Positions 1 to 4,919 of a stretch of DNA of 5,036 nt are shown here, piece by piece. Under the pieces are notes generated by a model. That model made no database searches. It worked only from the letters and a program-made list of their open reading frames with translations, and had not been told where the DNA came from. Within the stretch, counting starts at the first letter, position 1. Each line of letters opens with the position of its first letter. Source of the DNA: Myxococcales bacterium (lineage in GTDB: Bacteria > Myxococcota_A > Polyangia > Polyangiales > Houyiibacteriaceae); assembly GCA_013002645.1 (NCBI GenBank), contig JABDJF010000595.1, positions 1 through 5,036 of the forward strand, read 5' to 3'. Position numbers and translations under genes: made by a program.

Positions 1-1
1 C

Positions 2-130
2 CAAACGTTGATCCGGCGCGCCGCGCAGAAGAACCCCCGTCGACTCGAGGCGGGCGACCTCGTGGAAGCGTCAATTCGAACCGATGACGCCACAATCGAC
101 CTCGGTGTGCAACGAAACCGCGTCGTCTGA
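2..130 (+). CDS. C-terminal end of a probable fumarylacetoacetate hydrolase (FAH) family protein, 5' truncated by window edge
   Basis: An open frame enters from the left edge and gives 42 residues before TGA at 128-130. The piece reads as a folded C-terminus: a helical basic stretch (LIRRAAQKNPRRL), then LEAGDLVEASI, then DLGVQRNRVV. The pattern 'L-x-x-GD-x-V-E-x-x-I ... LG-x-x-RN-x-V' resembles the last beta strands of FAH-fold enzymes (family knowledge: 'L-x-PGD-x-V-x-x-x-I ... G-x-L-x-N-x-V'). These are metal-dependent hydrolases, hydratases or decarboxylases acting on acylpyruvate-type intermediates, often in aromatic catabolism. The catalytic Glu/Asp metal ligands lie upstream of the window, so the assignment rests on the tail alone. 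The gene is convergent with the SDR gene, with 6 bp between the stops. Coding status is fairly sure; the family is a moderate guess. Confidence 0.5.
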   Translation, partial: QTLIRRAAQKNPRRLEAGDLVEASIRTDDATIDLGVQRNRVV

Positions 131-136
131 TCCTGC

Positions 137-940
137 CTACGACTGAGCCAAGGTCGCGTCGATCGCGCGCACGACGTCGTTGCACTTCAGCGGATTGAGC
201 GCGTCGGGATGGGGCGATGCAAACGTGCCTGAGTCGTTGTCGAAGTACTGGCCGGACGTGGTGGCGAACTCGTCCCCGAGAGCCAGGCGACAGAGTATGC
301 CCGCACCGATTCGGACATCGCCGCCATCCTTTCCAAAGGCCTCCTTCACCATCTTGGTCCCAAGCATCGACCCGGGGTTGACCGAGATGACGGCCGGGCC
401 ATCCTCGCCGAGCCCGAGCGCCAGATGGCGAGACCACATGGTGAGCGCCAGCTTGCTTTGGGCATACGCCTCGTAGTCGGACAGCTTGACCCGTCCGGCC
501 AGCGCCTCGAGATCGACCGGAGACTGAGCAGCGGAGGATAGGTTGATCACCCGGCCGGACGTCCCGAGCAACGGCAAGCAGCGCTGTGTCAGCAGATAGG
601 GGGCGATCGTGTTGACGACGAAGCGCACATCGAGGCCTTCCGTGGTGACGCTATTGGAAGTGGCAAACACCCCCGCGTTGTTGATCAGCACATCGAGTAC
701 CGCGTGTTTTTCGGTCACCGCCTCTGCCAAGGCGTCGACATCGGCCATACTGGAGAGATCGGCTACGTAGCTCTCGACGGGCGCGCCAGTCGGCAGCGAG
801 GACAGCGCCGCTTCTGCCTTCTTCAGCTTCTGCGCACTGCGTCCATGAAGCAGTACCCGGTGACCCTCGGAGGTCAGCATCTTCGCTGCCTCCAATCCGA
901 TGCCGTCTGTCGAACCCGTGATGAGAATGGTTTTCTGCAT
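137..940 (-). CDS. Classical short-chain dehydrogenase/reductase (SDR), NADP(H)-type
   Basis: A complete 267-residue soluble oxidoreductase of the Rossmann-fold SDR family. Visible motifs in order: cofactor loop TGSTDGIG (8-15); Arg34 at the end of beta-2 (LHGRS), which usually signals preference for NADP(H); Asp61 contacting adenine (VADL); NNAG (87-90); catalytic Asn110 in VNTIAP; catalytic Ser135/136 in INLSSA; catalytic YxxxK as Tyr159-Lys163; and the PG motif (189-190). The tetrad is complete, so activity is expected. The layout with 'T-x-EG-x-D-x-R-F-x-VN' resembles retinol-dehydrogenase/WWOX-like SDRs, but the substrate cannot be read from the sequence. The ATG at 940 follows AGAGGA (950-955) at 9-nt spacing, which supports this start. 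It is the second gene after the MDR oxidoreductase on the same strand, 123 bp downstream, suggesting a shared transcript. Confidence 0.95.
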   Translation of the reverse strand: MQKTILITGSTDGIGLEAAKMLTSEGHRVLLHGRSAQKLKKAEAALSSLPTGAPVESYVADLSSMADVDALAEAVTEKHAVLDVLINNAGVFATSNSVTTEGLDVRFVVNTIAPYLLTQRCLPLLGTSGRVINLSSAAQSPVDLEALAGRVKLSDYEAYAQSKLALTMWSRHLALGLGEDGPAVISVNPGSMLGTKMVKEAFGKDGGDVRIGAGILCRLALGDEFATTSGQYFDNDSGTFASPHPDALNPLKCNDVVRAIDATLAQS

Positions 941-1063
941 GGCTTTGATTCCTCTATCCGGCGAAGTCTGGCAGCACGTCGTCGCCTCGATTGGTGGAAG
1001 GGATGCCAGAGGCCGTCGCAGCGCTTGGCGCCAGAGGGGCTGAGTGTGCAGACAGGTCTCGCA
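941..1063 (-). other. Spacer between the two redox genes; no gene seen
   Basis: This 123-bp gap separates the stop of the MDR oxidoreductase from the start of the SDR. It contains the SDR Shine-Dalgarno AGAGGA (950-955). It also holds an 8-bp direct repeat GCCAGAGG at 1005-1012 and 1030-1037, and the small palindromes AGCGCT and GGCGCC near 1020-1032. There is no hairpin followed by a T-run, so nothing shows that transcription stops between the two genes. No credible small ORF is visible. Confidence 0.5.
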
Positions 1064-2077
1064 TTAGGCTTGTCCGAAGCCATCTAGGACGGTTTTGCCG
1101 ATGGCCGAGCCGCTTTCCTGGAACTCGTGAGCACGGCGTAGGTTGTCGATGTTCATGGGGCCGCCATGCTTGTTGACGGTCGACTGCAGCGTGCCGTCGT
1201 CGATGAGGTCGGCGACCCGGTTCAGCAGTTTGTGCTGCACGTTCATGTCCTCGGTCTGGAACATGGAACGGGTGAACATGAACTCCCAGCCAACCGTGAG
1301 GGCTTTGAGCTTGAGAGGCTTGATGTCGAGAGACGAAGGGTCGTCGATGAGCGCGATGCGGCCGAAGGGCTTGATCAGCTCGATGATGGCCGCGAAGTGA
1401 TCTTCGGTGTTCGTGAGCGAGGCGACATAGCGCGGAGCGATGCCCAGCGCGGCGAGCTCTTCGTTGAGAGGCTTGCGGTGATTCACCACGTGATCCGCTC
1501 CCATCTTCTCGACCCATGCGTTGGTTTCGGGACGAGACGCTGTCGCGATCACCGTCAGGTTTGTGAGCTTTTTCGCGAGCTGGATCATGATGGAGCCGAC
1601 TCCGCCAGCACCGCCGATGACGAGCAGCGCGTCTCCTTTCCCTTCGCCCTCCTCGAGCTTGAAGCTATCGAAGAGCATCTCCCAGGCCGTGATGCTGGTG
1701 AGGGGCATTCCCGCGGCCTCGGCAAATCCGAGGGAGGACGGTTTGCGACCCGCGATTCGCTCATCCACCAGGTGGAGCTCGGCGTTGGTACCGGCACGAG
1801 TGAGGTCGCCCGCGTAGAATACCTCGTCGCCTGGCGAAAAGAGCGTGACCTCGGAGCCGACGTCCTTGACGATTCCGGCGGCGTCGTAGCCGAGGATTCG
1901 ATGGGCTCCTTCGGGCTCCATGAGCGCGCGGACCTTCACATCGACGGGGTTGACGGAGACGCCGCGGACTTCGACCAGCAGATCCCTTGGCCCCGGTTTG
2001 GGAGGGGAGACCTCTAGCTCGACGAGGGCGTTCTCTGCCGAGAGCTCGCATGCTTTCGTGTGGCCAATGGCTTTCAT
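1064..2077 (-). CDS. Zinc-independent MDR-family NADPH:quinone-reductase-like oxidoreductase ('zinc-type alcohol dehydrogenase-like' subfamily)
   Basis: A complete 337-residue medium-chain dehydrogenase/reductase. The N-terminal GroES-like domain (about 1-125) carries NPVDVK (43-48), LGYDAAG (62-68) and PGDEVF (82-87). The C-terminal Rossmann domain has the nucleotide loop GGAGGVGS (155-162) and ASRPE (180-184). In true zinc alcohol dehydrogenases the metal is held by Cys and His near residues 40 and 65, with a four-Cys structural site near 90-110. Here those positions read Pro and Tyr, and the protein has a single Cys (Cys10), so it should bind no zinc. Length and motifs match the adh_fam_1 (TIGR02817) group of NADPH-dependent quinone or enone reductases; the physiological substrate is unknown. 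The ATG at 2077 follows AAGGA (2085-2089) at 7-nt spacing. It is first in the operon with the downstream SDR. Confidence 0.94.
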   Translation of the reverse strand: MKAIGHTKACELSAENALVELEVSPPKPGPRDLLVEVRGVSVNPVDVKVRALMEPEGAHRILGYDAAGIVKDVGSEVTLFSPGDEVFYAGDLTRAGTNAELHLVDERIAGRKPSSLGFAEAAGMPLTSITAWEMLFDSFKLEEGEGKGDALLVIGGAGGVGSIMIQLAKKLTNLTVIATASRPETNAWVEKMGADHVVNHRKPLNEELAALGIAPRYVASLTNTEDHFAAIIELIKPFGRIALIDDPSSLDIKPLKLKALTVGWEFMFTRSMFQTEDMNVQHKLLNRVADLIDDGTLQSTVNKHGGPMNIDNLRRAHEFQESGSAIGKTVLDGFGQA

Positions 2078-2188
2078 CGTCCCGTCCTTCTTTCCTGAGG
2101 TGAGCGCTTTGGGCTGCCTGGAAGAGTTATCTTAATGTTTCTTCAATCAATAAAAATGCCTATATTCGGACTTCATAATTCATGATAG
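2078..2188 (-). promoter_or_regulatory. AT-rich divergent intergenic region, probable promoter of the MDR-SDR operon
   Basis: This gap is clearly richer in A/T (especially 2125-2185) than the surrounding coding DNA, as expected for a promoter between divergent units. On the minus strand it carries the Shine-Dalgarno AAGGA (2085-2089) for the oxidoreductase. No convincing sigma-70 pair was found: TAAGAT, TATCAT and (plus strand) CATAAT resemble -10 boxes but lack a -35 at 16-18 nt. A sigma-54-like near match lies at 2146-2161 on the minus strand. An imperfect dyad TCAT-AATTC-ATGA (2173-2185) could be part of an operator. The exact promoter is unresolved; the role is inferred from position and composition. 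Confidence 0.5.
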
Positions 2189-2616
2189 GGAAGCGCGACA
2201 GCGGCAGGGACGTTGCGCTTCACTGCGCCCAGCACTTTTGCTCAGCTGTACATCGCGCCGCTGTTGCCCGAATTCTTAGCTCTGCACCCCGGCATCCCGG
2301 CGACCTCGATGGCCACCAGTTGATCGCGTTCAAGGATCAATCACCAAAGGAACTGGTCGGTCTTACGGGAACGATGCGCAGCGACGGCTCGACCTTAAGC
2401 GCGGTCGTGATTCAGGGGGAGCTCGAGCACGAGGAGCCAGGCGGGACCGACATCAAGACCATGGAGCCGGGCAGCTATTTCAGCTCGAGGGGAGAGTGCG
2501 CGCATCAGGTCTCGTGCGAACGGGGAGACGATTGCATCATCCACGCGCGCATGGAGGGCAGATTCGACGTCGTTCCGGTGCAGCCCGAGAACGTTCCGGT
2601 GCAGCCCGAGAATTAG
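2182..2616 (+). CDS. Truncated DUF4437-like cupin, chimeric ORF whose N-terminus runs over the LysR relic
   Basis: An ORF of 144 codons. From about residue 50 onward it looks like the C-terminal part of a small DUF4437-type cupin: a beta strand AVVIQGELEH (74-83), the turn PGSYF (96-100), RGECAHQV (103-110) resembling the second cupin motif with His108, DDCIIH (116-121) and FDVVP (128-132). The first ~49 residues cover the LysR relic in a different frame and show no cupin features, so they are unlikely to be native. The usual N-terminal cupin strands and HxH metal motif are absent. There is no good Shine-Dalgarno before ATG 2182; the only other in-frame ATG (residue 65) would leave a smaller piece. 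The end carries a duplicated seven-residue tail. It may be a decayed gene fragment or a weakly expressed chimera; no function can be assigned. Confidence 0.5.
   Translation: MIGKRDSGRDVALHCAQHFCSAVHRAAVARILSSAPRHPGDLDGHQLIAFKDQSPKELVGLTGTMRSDGSTLSAVVIQGELEHEEPGGTDIKTMEPGSYFSSRGECAHQVSCERGDDCIIHARMEGRFDVVPVQPENVPVQPEN
2189..2299 (+). pseudogene. Relic of a LysR-type transcriptional regulator (start of effector-binding domain only)
   Basis: In the frame beginning at 2189 the translation contains AAGTLRFTAPSTFAQLY followed by IAPLLPEFLALHPGI. This is the characteristic opening of the LysR substrate-binding domain (family pattern: G-x-LRV-x-AP-x-x-F-x-x-x-x-IAPLLPEFL-x-x-x-P), normally at about residues 88-125 of a 300-residue protein. 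The frame is closed by TAG at 2186-2188 just upstream, so the whole N-terminal winged-HTH is missing. Similarity stops after HPGI, and the frame closes with TGA at 2321-2323, so the rest of the effector domain is gone too. It lies divergent to the MDR-SDR operon, where a LysR regulator of such an operon typically sits, so it is probably the remains of that regulator. It cannot encode a working protein. Confidence 0.8.
2572..2613 (+). repeat. 21-bp tandem duplication at the end of the cupin ORF
   Basis: Two adjacent 21-nt copies (2572-2592 and 2593-2613) differ only at the last base (C versus T). Each encodes Val-Pro-Val-Gln-Pro-Glu-Asn, and the second is followed at once by TAG. The unit is a multiple of three and keeps the frame. 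Near identity suggests a recent slippage or duplication event. Confidence 0.95.
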
Positions 2617-2722
2617 CCACACCCTATTCGCGCAATCACCGGGTAGAGTTCGACCGAGGTGCGGAAACTGCGTATGTCGGCTCACACTTCCGATCAGTCC
2701 TCGAATTCCATTGCTAGAGTAA
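2617..2722 (+). other. Short intergenic stretch upstream of the sigma-54 activator
   Basis: This 106-bp gap lies between the cupin fragment and the regulator. I see no terminator hairpin with a T-run, no -24/-12 element and no clear -35/-10 pair, so the regulator's promoter is not identified. A second frame opens here (ATG at 2674 after a weak CGGAAA) and reads across 2723 into the regulator region out of frame. It is most simply non-coding leader sequence. Confidence 0.35.
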
Positions 2723-4135
2723 TTGCCGAGGGGGGGCGAGCTGAGCGAAGCGAGCCATGGTTGTTACGCGCCGGAGATCGGCGCGATTCCGCGATTGCTG
2801 CTGGCCGAGGGCGAGCCGCGACTGCGCGAGGAGTTTTGCAGCATGCTCGTCGGCGCAGGCTACCAAGTAAAGGCCGTGGCCGATGGTGCAGAAGCGCTCC
2901 GACAACTTCGGGCGAATCCCTATGACATTCTCATTTCGGATACCAGTGTGTCGAAAGAGGACGGCCTGGCGTTCTATTGGCGCGTCCGACAGCGGTTCCC
3001 GGGAACCGACGTCGTACTGATGAGCGGCTCGGGCGACGTGCATGAAGCGCTCGAAGCGCTTCGGACGGTCACCCCCCACTATCTTGCAAGGCCGTTCGAG
3101 GCCAAACGCTTGGTCGCGGTCGTGGACGACGTGGTTGGTTTGCGCCGTATTTCGAGTCGGCCGCCTCCTGGGCCCGGCGCAGCGACGGACGCATTGGTAG
3201 GGCAAAGCGCAGCGATGGTCGCCTTGCGAGATCTCATGGCCGCGGTCGGACCGTCCGACAGTGCCGTCGTGATCTCCGGGGAAACCGGCACCGGCAAGGA
3301 GCTCGTCGCCCTGGAGCTCCATCGCACCAGCCCGCGCAGGGATGAGCCGTTTGTGGCGATCAACTGCGCGGCATTTCCGGAAAGCTTGATCGAGGCCGAG
3401 CTCTTCGGATACGAGCGTGGGGCCTTTACCGGCGCAACCCAGCGAAGGCCGGGACGCTTCGTGGCCGCGAACGGTGGCACCCTGTTTCTCGATGAAGTGA
3501 CGGACCTGCCGTTGCCCGTGCAAGCGAAGCTGCTCCGCGTGTTGCAGGAAGGCGCGTTTCAGCCGCTTGGCACGAACCGCACCCAGTCGGTCGACGTCCG
3601 GATATTGTCGGCAACCAATGCTGACCTCGACGAGCGCGTGAAGGATGGGCGCTTTCGTGAGGACCTATTCTATCGGCTCAAAGTCTTTCGCGTGCATATC
3701 AAACCACTCCGCGAAAGGCTTGGCGATCTTCCGGTGCTCGTCGCCCACTTCTTGAGCGCTTTCGAGAACGGAGGGGCAAAGCGGAGCGAGTTCACGGCGC
3801 GCGCATGGGCTGCAGTCAAACGCTATTCGTTCCCGGGCAATGTGCGGGAGCTCCAGCACGCCATCGAGCACGCTGCAGTACTCAGCAACGGGGGTCCGAT
3901 CGAGGTTCAGCACCTTCCGGATGAGATTCGCGGCGCTCAGTTCGAGGCGGTCGAAGCCGCCGCGAGCGAGCAATCGTTGTTTGAGGCGCTGGCCGAGTTC
4001 GAGCGGGAGTACCTGCGTCGAATTCTAGAACAGGTGGGCTGGCAACGCTGCCGCGCTGCCAAGCTGCTCGGCATTTCGCGAAAAACCCTCTGGACCAAGC
4101 TTCGCGCACACGGTCTTCACGGCCGATCAAAGTAA
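2723..4135 (+). CDS. Sigma-54-dependent response regulator (NtrC family: receiver, AAA+, Fis-type HTH) with degenerate receiver
   Basis: A 470-residue cytoplasmic activator that would remodel sigma-54 RNA polymerase by ATP hydrolysis. The receiver domain (about 23-140) keeps the phosphoacceptor Asp73 (ILISDTSV) and Ser101 in LMSGSGD, but the acidic pair before the first strand end is Glu29-Gly30 (LLAEGEP) and the conserved Lys is Arg123 (ARPF). The AAA+ domain (about 158-400) is intact: Walker A GETGTGKE (186-193), sigma-54 contact loop GAFTGA (233-238), Walker B TLFLDE (253-258), ATN sensor I (297-299), arginine fingers in FREDLFYRL (311-319) and FPGNVREL sensor II (370-377). A Fis-type HTH ends the protein (RAAKLLGISRKTLWTKL, 444-460). 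A stop at 2720-2722 abuts TTG 2723, the only usual start codon before the receiver, with only a poor AGAG ahead. No histidine kinase gene is visible nearby. Confidence 0.95.
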   Translation: MPRGGELSEASHGCYAPEIGAIPRLLLAEGEPRLREEFCSMLVGAGYQVKAVADGAEALRQLRANPYDILISDTSVSKEDGLAFYWRVRQRFPGTDVVLMSGSGDVHEALEALRTVTPHYLARPFEAKRLVAVVDDVVGLRRISSRPPPGPGAATDALVGQSAAMVALRDLMAAVGPSDSAVVISGETGTGKELVALELHRTSPRRDEPFVAINCAAFPESLIEAELFGYERGAFTGATQRRPGRFVAANGGTLFLDEVTDLPLPVQAKLLRVLQEGAFQPLGTNRTQSVDVRILSATNADLDERVKDGRFREDLFYRLKVFRVHIKPLRERLGDLPVLVAHFLSAFENGGAKRSEFTARAWAAVKRYSFPGNVRELQHAIEHAAVLSNGGPIEVQHLPDEIRGAQFEAVEAAASEQSLFEALAEFEREYLRRILEQVGWQRCRAAKLLGISRKTLWTKLRAHGLHGRSK

Positions 4136-4146
4136 ACGGCACGCCT

Positions 4147-4179
4147 CATGCATTACAGCTCCCGAGGGAGGGATGCATG
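4147..4179 (+). promoter_or_regulatory. Predicted hairpin enclosing the ribosome binding site and start codon of the PilZ gene
   Basis: CATGCAT (4147-4153) is exactly complementary to ATGCATG (4173-4179). Nested inside, CTCCC (4159-4163) pairs with GGGAG (4166-4170), or as CTCC/GGAG around a CGAG tetraloop. The Shine-Dalgarno GAGGGAGG (4164-4171) lies in the inner stem and the ATG (4177-4179) in the outer 3' arm. Folded RNA would hide both, so translation could be controlled by temperature, a trans factor or coupling with the upstream gene. There is no T-run, so it is not a classic terminator. The base complementarity is visible; the regulatory role is inference. Confidence 0.4.
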
Positions 4180-4524
4180 GAGGTACACCAAGGGGGAAAT
4201 TTGGCTGCTCTGGAGCGCGACCCGGGCAGATCGCGCGCCGATCATCTGGGGCGCTCGCGGCGCAGATGGGAGCGCACGCCGCTGGATGCGGAGGTTCAGA
4301 TCATGAGCCCGGTCCCAGCCACGGGCTTGGCTCTCAACATCAGCGCGGGAGGCGTCTTTGTCGTGCTTTCGCGCGCGCTTCGCGAGGGTCAGATCTGCAC
4401 GCTGAGCCTCGAGGGACAGCCTGAGATGGCGCGGGTCGCCTGGTGCAAACGCGTCGGGACCGGCTGCGCTGCGGGGCTCGAGTTCGTAGGTGATGAGGAT
4501 CCGGCGGCGTACTATGCCGCGTAA
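4177..4524 (+). CDS. Small PilZ-domain protein, putative c-di-GMP receptor
   Basis: A 115-residue soluble protein made almost wholly of one PilZ domain (about 26-105). Both c-di-GMP binding signatures are present: RxxxR as Arg29-Arg33 within RRRWER (28-33), and the D/NxSxxG motif as NISAGG (54-59). The rest follows the fold: a strand AEVQIM (38-43), VFVVLS (60-65), LREGQICTLSL (68-78), a strand ARVAWCKR (85-92) and GLEFV at the end (100-104). The N-terminal 25 residues are polar and look flexible. Such stand-alone PilZ proteins usually pass c-di-GMP levels to motility, polysaccharide or other partners by protein contact; the partner here is unknown. ATG 4177 has an excellent Shine-Dalgarno GAGGGAGG 5 nt upstream, better placed than the out-of-frame ATG at 4173. 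It starts 41 bp after the sigma-54 activator and may be co-transcribed. Confidence 0.9.
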   Translation: MEVHQGGNLAALERDPGRSRADHLGRSRRRWERTPLDAEVQIMSPVPATGLALNISAGGVFVVLSRALREGQICTLSLEGQPEMARVAWCKRVGTGCAAGLEFVGDEDPAAYYAA

Positions 4525-4888
4525 CCATGCGTTTCGTTTGGGTAACGCCCGAGGTCGCGATGTTTCGAGGAAGAAACACGACGACGAGTCCGCCGAGGCC
4601 GTGTCCGGGGTGCGTCGCTGCATCTCGGCGGCGCTGGGGCATCGGGGGCACCCTTTTGAGGGAGTGCCTGACGAACGCCTATTGAGGGTTCGTCGACGCA
4701 GGAGGGCCTTGTCCGGCGACCTAGAGGAGTTGGTGCACGGCCTCGCCGGATACGGCAAAACCGACGTGCGCGCTCAGCTCATTCCCATCCTGCGCGAGCT
4801 CGACGCGCTGTTCATCAAGGAGACGAGTATCCTCTGGGAGGACTATTGGGTGGAATTGGGCTGCGCCGATCCCGTGGATGATTCCTGA
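4514..4888 (+). CDS. Uncharacterised small protein
   Basis: I do not recognise this gene. From ATG 4514 it encodes 124 residues and overlaps the PilZ gene end by 11 bp; GTG 4490 or ATG 4493 in the same frame are possible earlier starts, and none has a decisive Shine-Dalgarno. The N-terminal half is basic and Arg-rich, including RVRRRRR around codons 60-66 of this start. The second half is acidic and probably helical (DLEELVHGL, then LIPILRELDALF), ending in a Trp-containing tail (LWEDYWVEL) and DPVDDS. Third codon positions are mostly G/C in the second half, which supports real coding there. It has no signal peptide or membrane segment. The overlap suggests translational coupling with the PilZ gene, but no function is assigned. 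Confidence 0.55.
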   Translation: MPRNHAFRLGNARGRDVSRKKHDDESAEAVSGVRRCISAALGHRGHPFEGVPDERLLRVRRRRRALSGDLEELVHGLAGYGKTDVRAQLIPILRELDALFIKETSILWEDYWVELGCADPVDDS

Positions 4889-4901
4889 AGGTGGAAGACC
4901 C

Positions 4902-4917
4902 GAGCAAGGCAATGCTC
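4902..4917. terminator. Small hairpin between convergent genes, weak terminator candidate
   Basis: GAGCA (4902-4906) and TGCTC (4913-4917) form a perfect 5-bp stem with a 6-nt loop AGGCAA, placed between the stop of the small protein (4888) and the minus-strand stop (4920-4922). There is no T-run on either side, so intrinsic termination would be weak; position is the main support. Confidence 0.2.
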
Positions 4918-4919
4918 AC

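Noticed and set aside
160..182. CG-rich palindromic stretch (ACGACGTCGT and GCGCGC) near the end of the SDR gene as a terminator
   Set aside because: It lies inside the SDR coding sequence, has no T-run, and its palindromes are short and typical of this base composition.
1005..1037. 8-bp direct repeat GCCAGAGG in the gap between the two redox genes
   Set aside because: It is too short, with two copies only and no flanking mobile-element features; chance occurrence is likely.
1166..2017. Long plus-strand open frame (283 codons) opposite the MDR oxidoreductase
   Set aside because: It is antisense to a gene with complete family motifs. Its translation is low-complexity, rich in Arg, Glu and Asp, with no recognisable domain; this is the usual shadow of GC-rich coding DNA.
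2737..2756. Iterated GAGC/GAAGC stretch (GCGAGCTGAGCGAAGCGAGC) near the activator start
   Set aside because: It does not form a stable self-complementary stem and only one copy is present in the window. It may be a dispersed genomic motif, but that cannot be shown here.
2714..3523. Minus-strand open frame (269 codons) opposite the sigma-54 activator
   Set aside because: It mirrors the receiver and the Walker A region of a certain gene and shows no fold or motif of its own.
4153..4758. Minus-strand open frame (201 codons) across the PilZ and small-protein genes
   Set aside because: Its composition is Arg, Ser, Pro and Ala rich without motifs, and it opposes a clear PilZ domain with a strong ribosome binding site.
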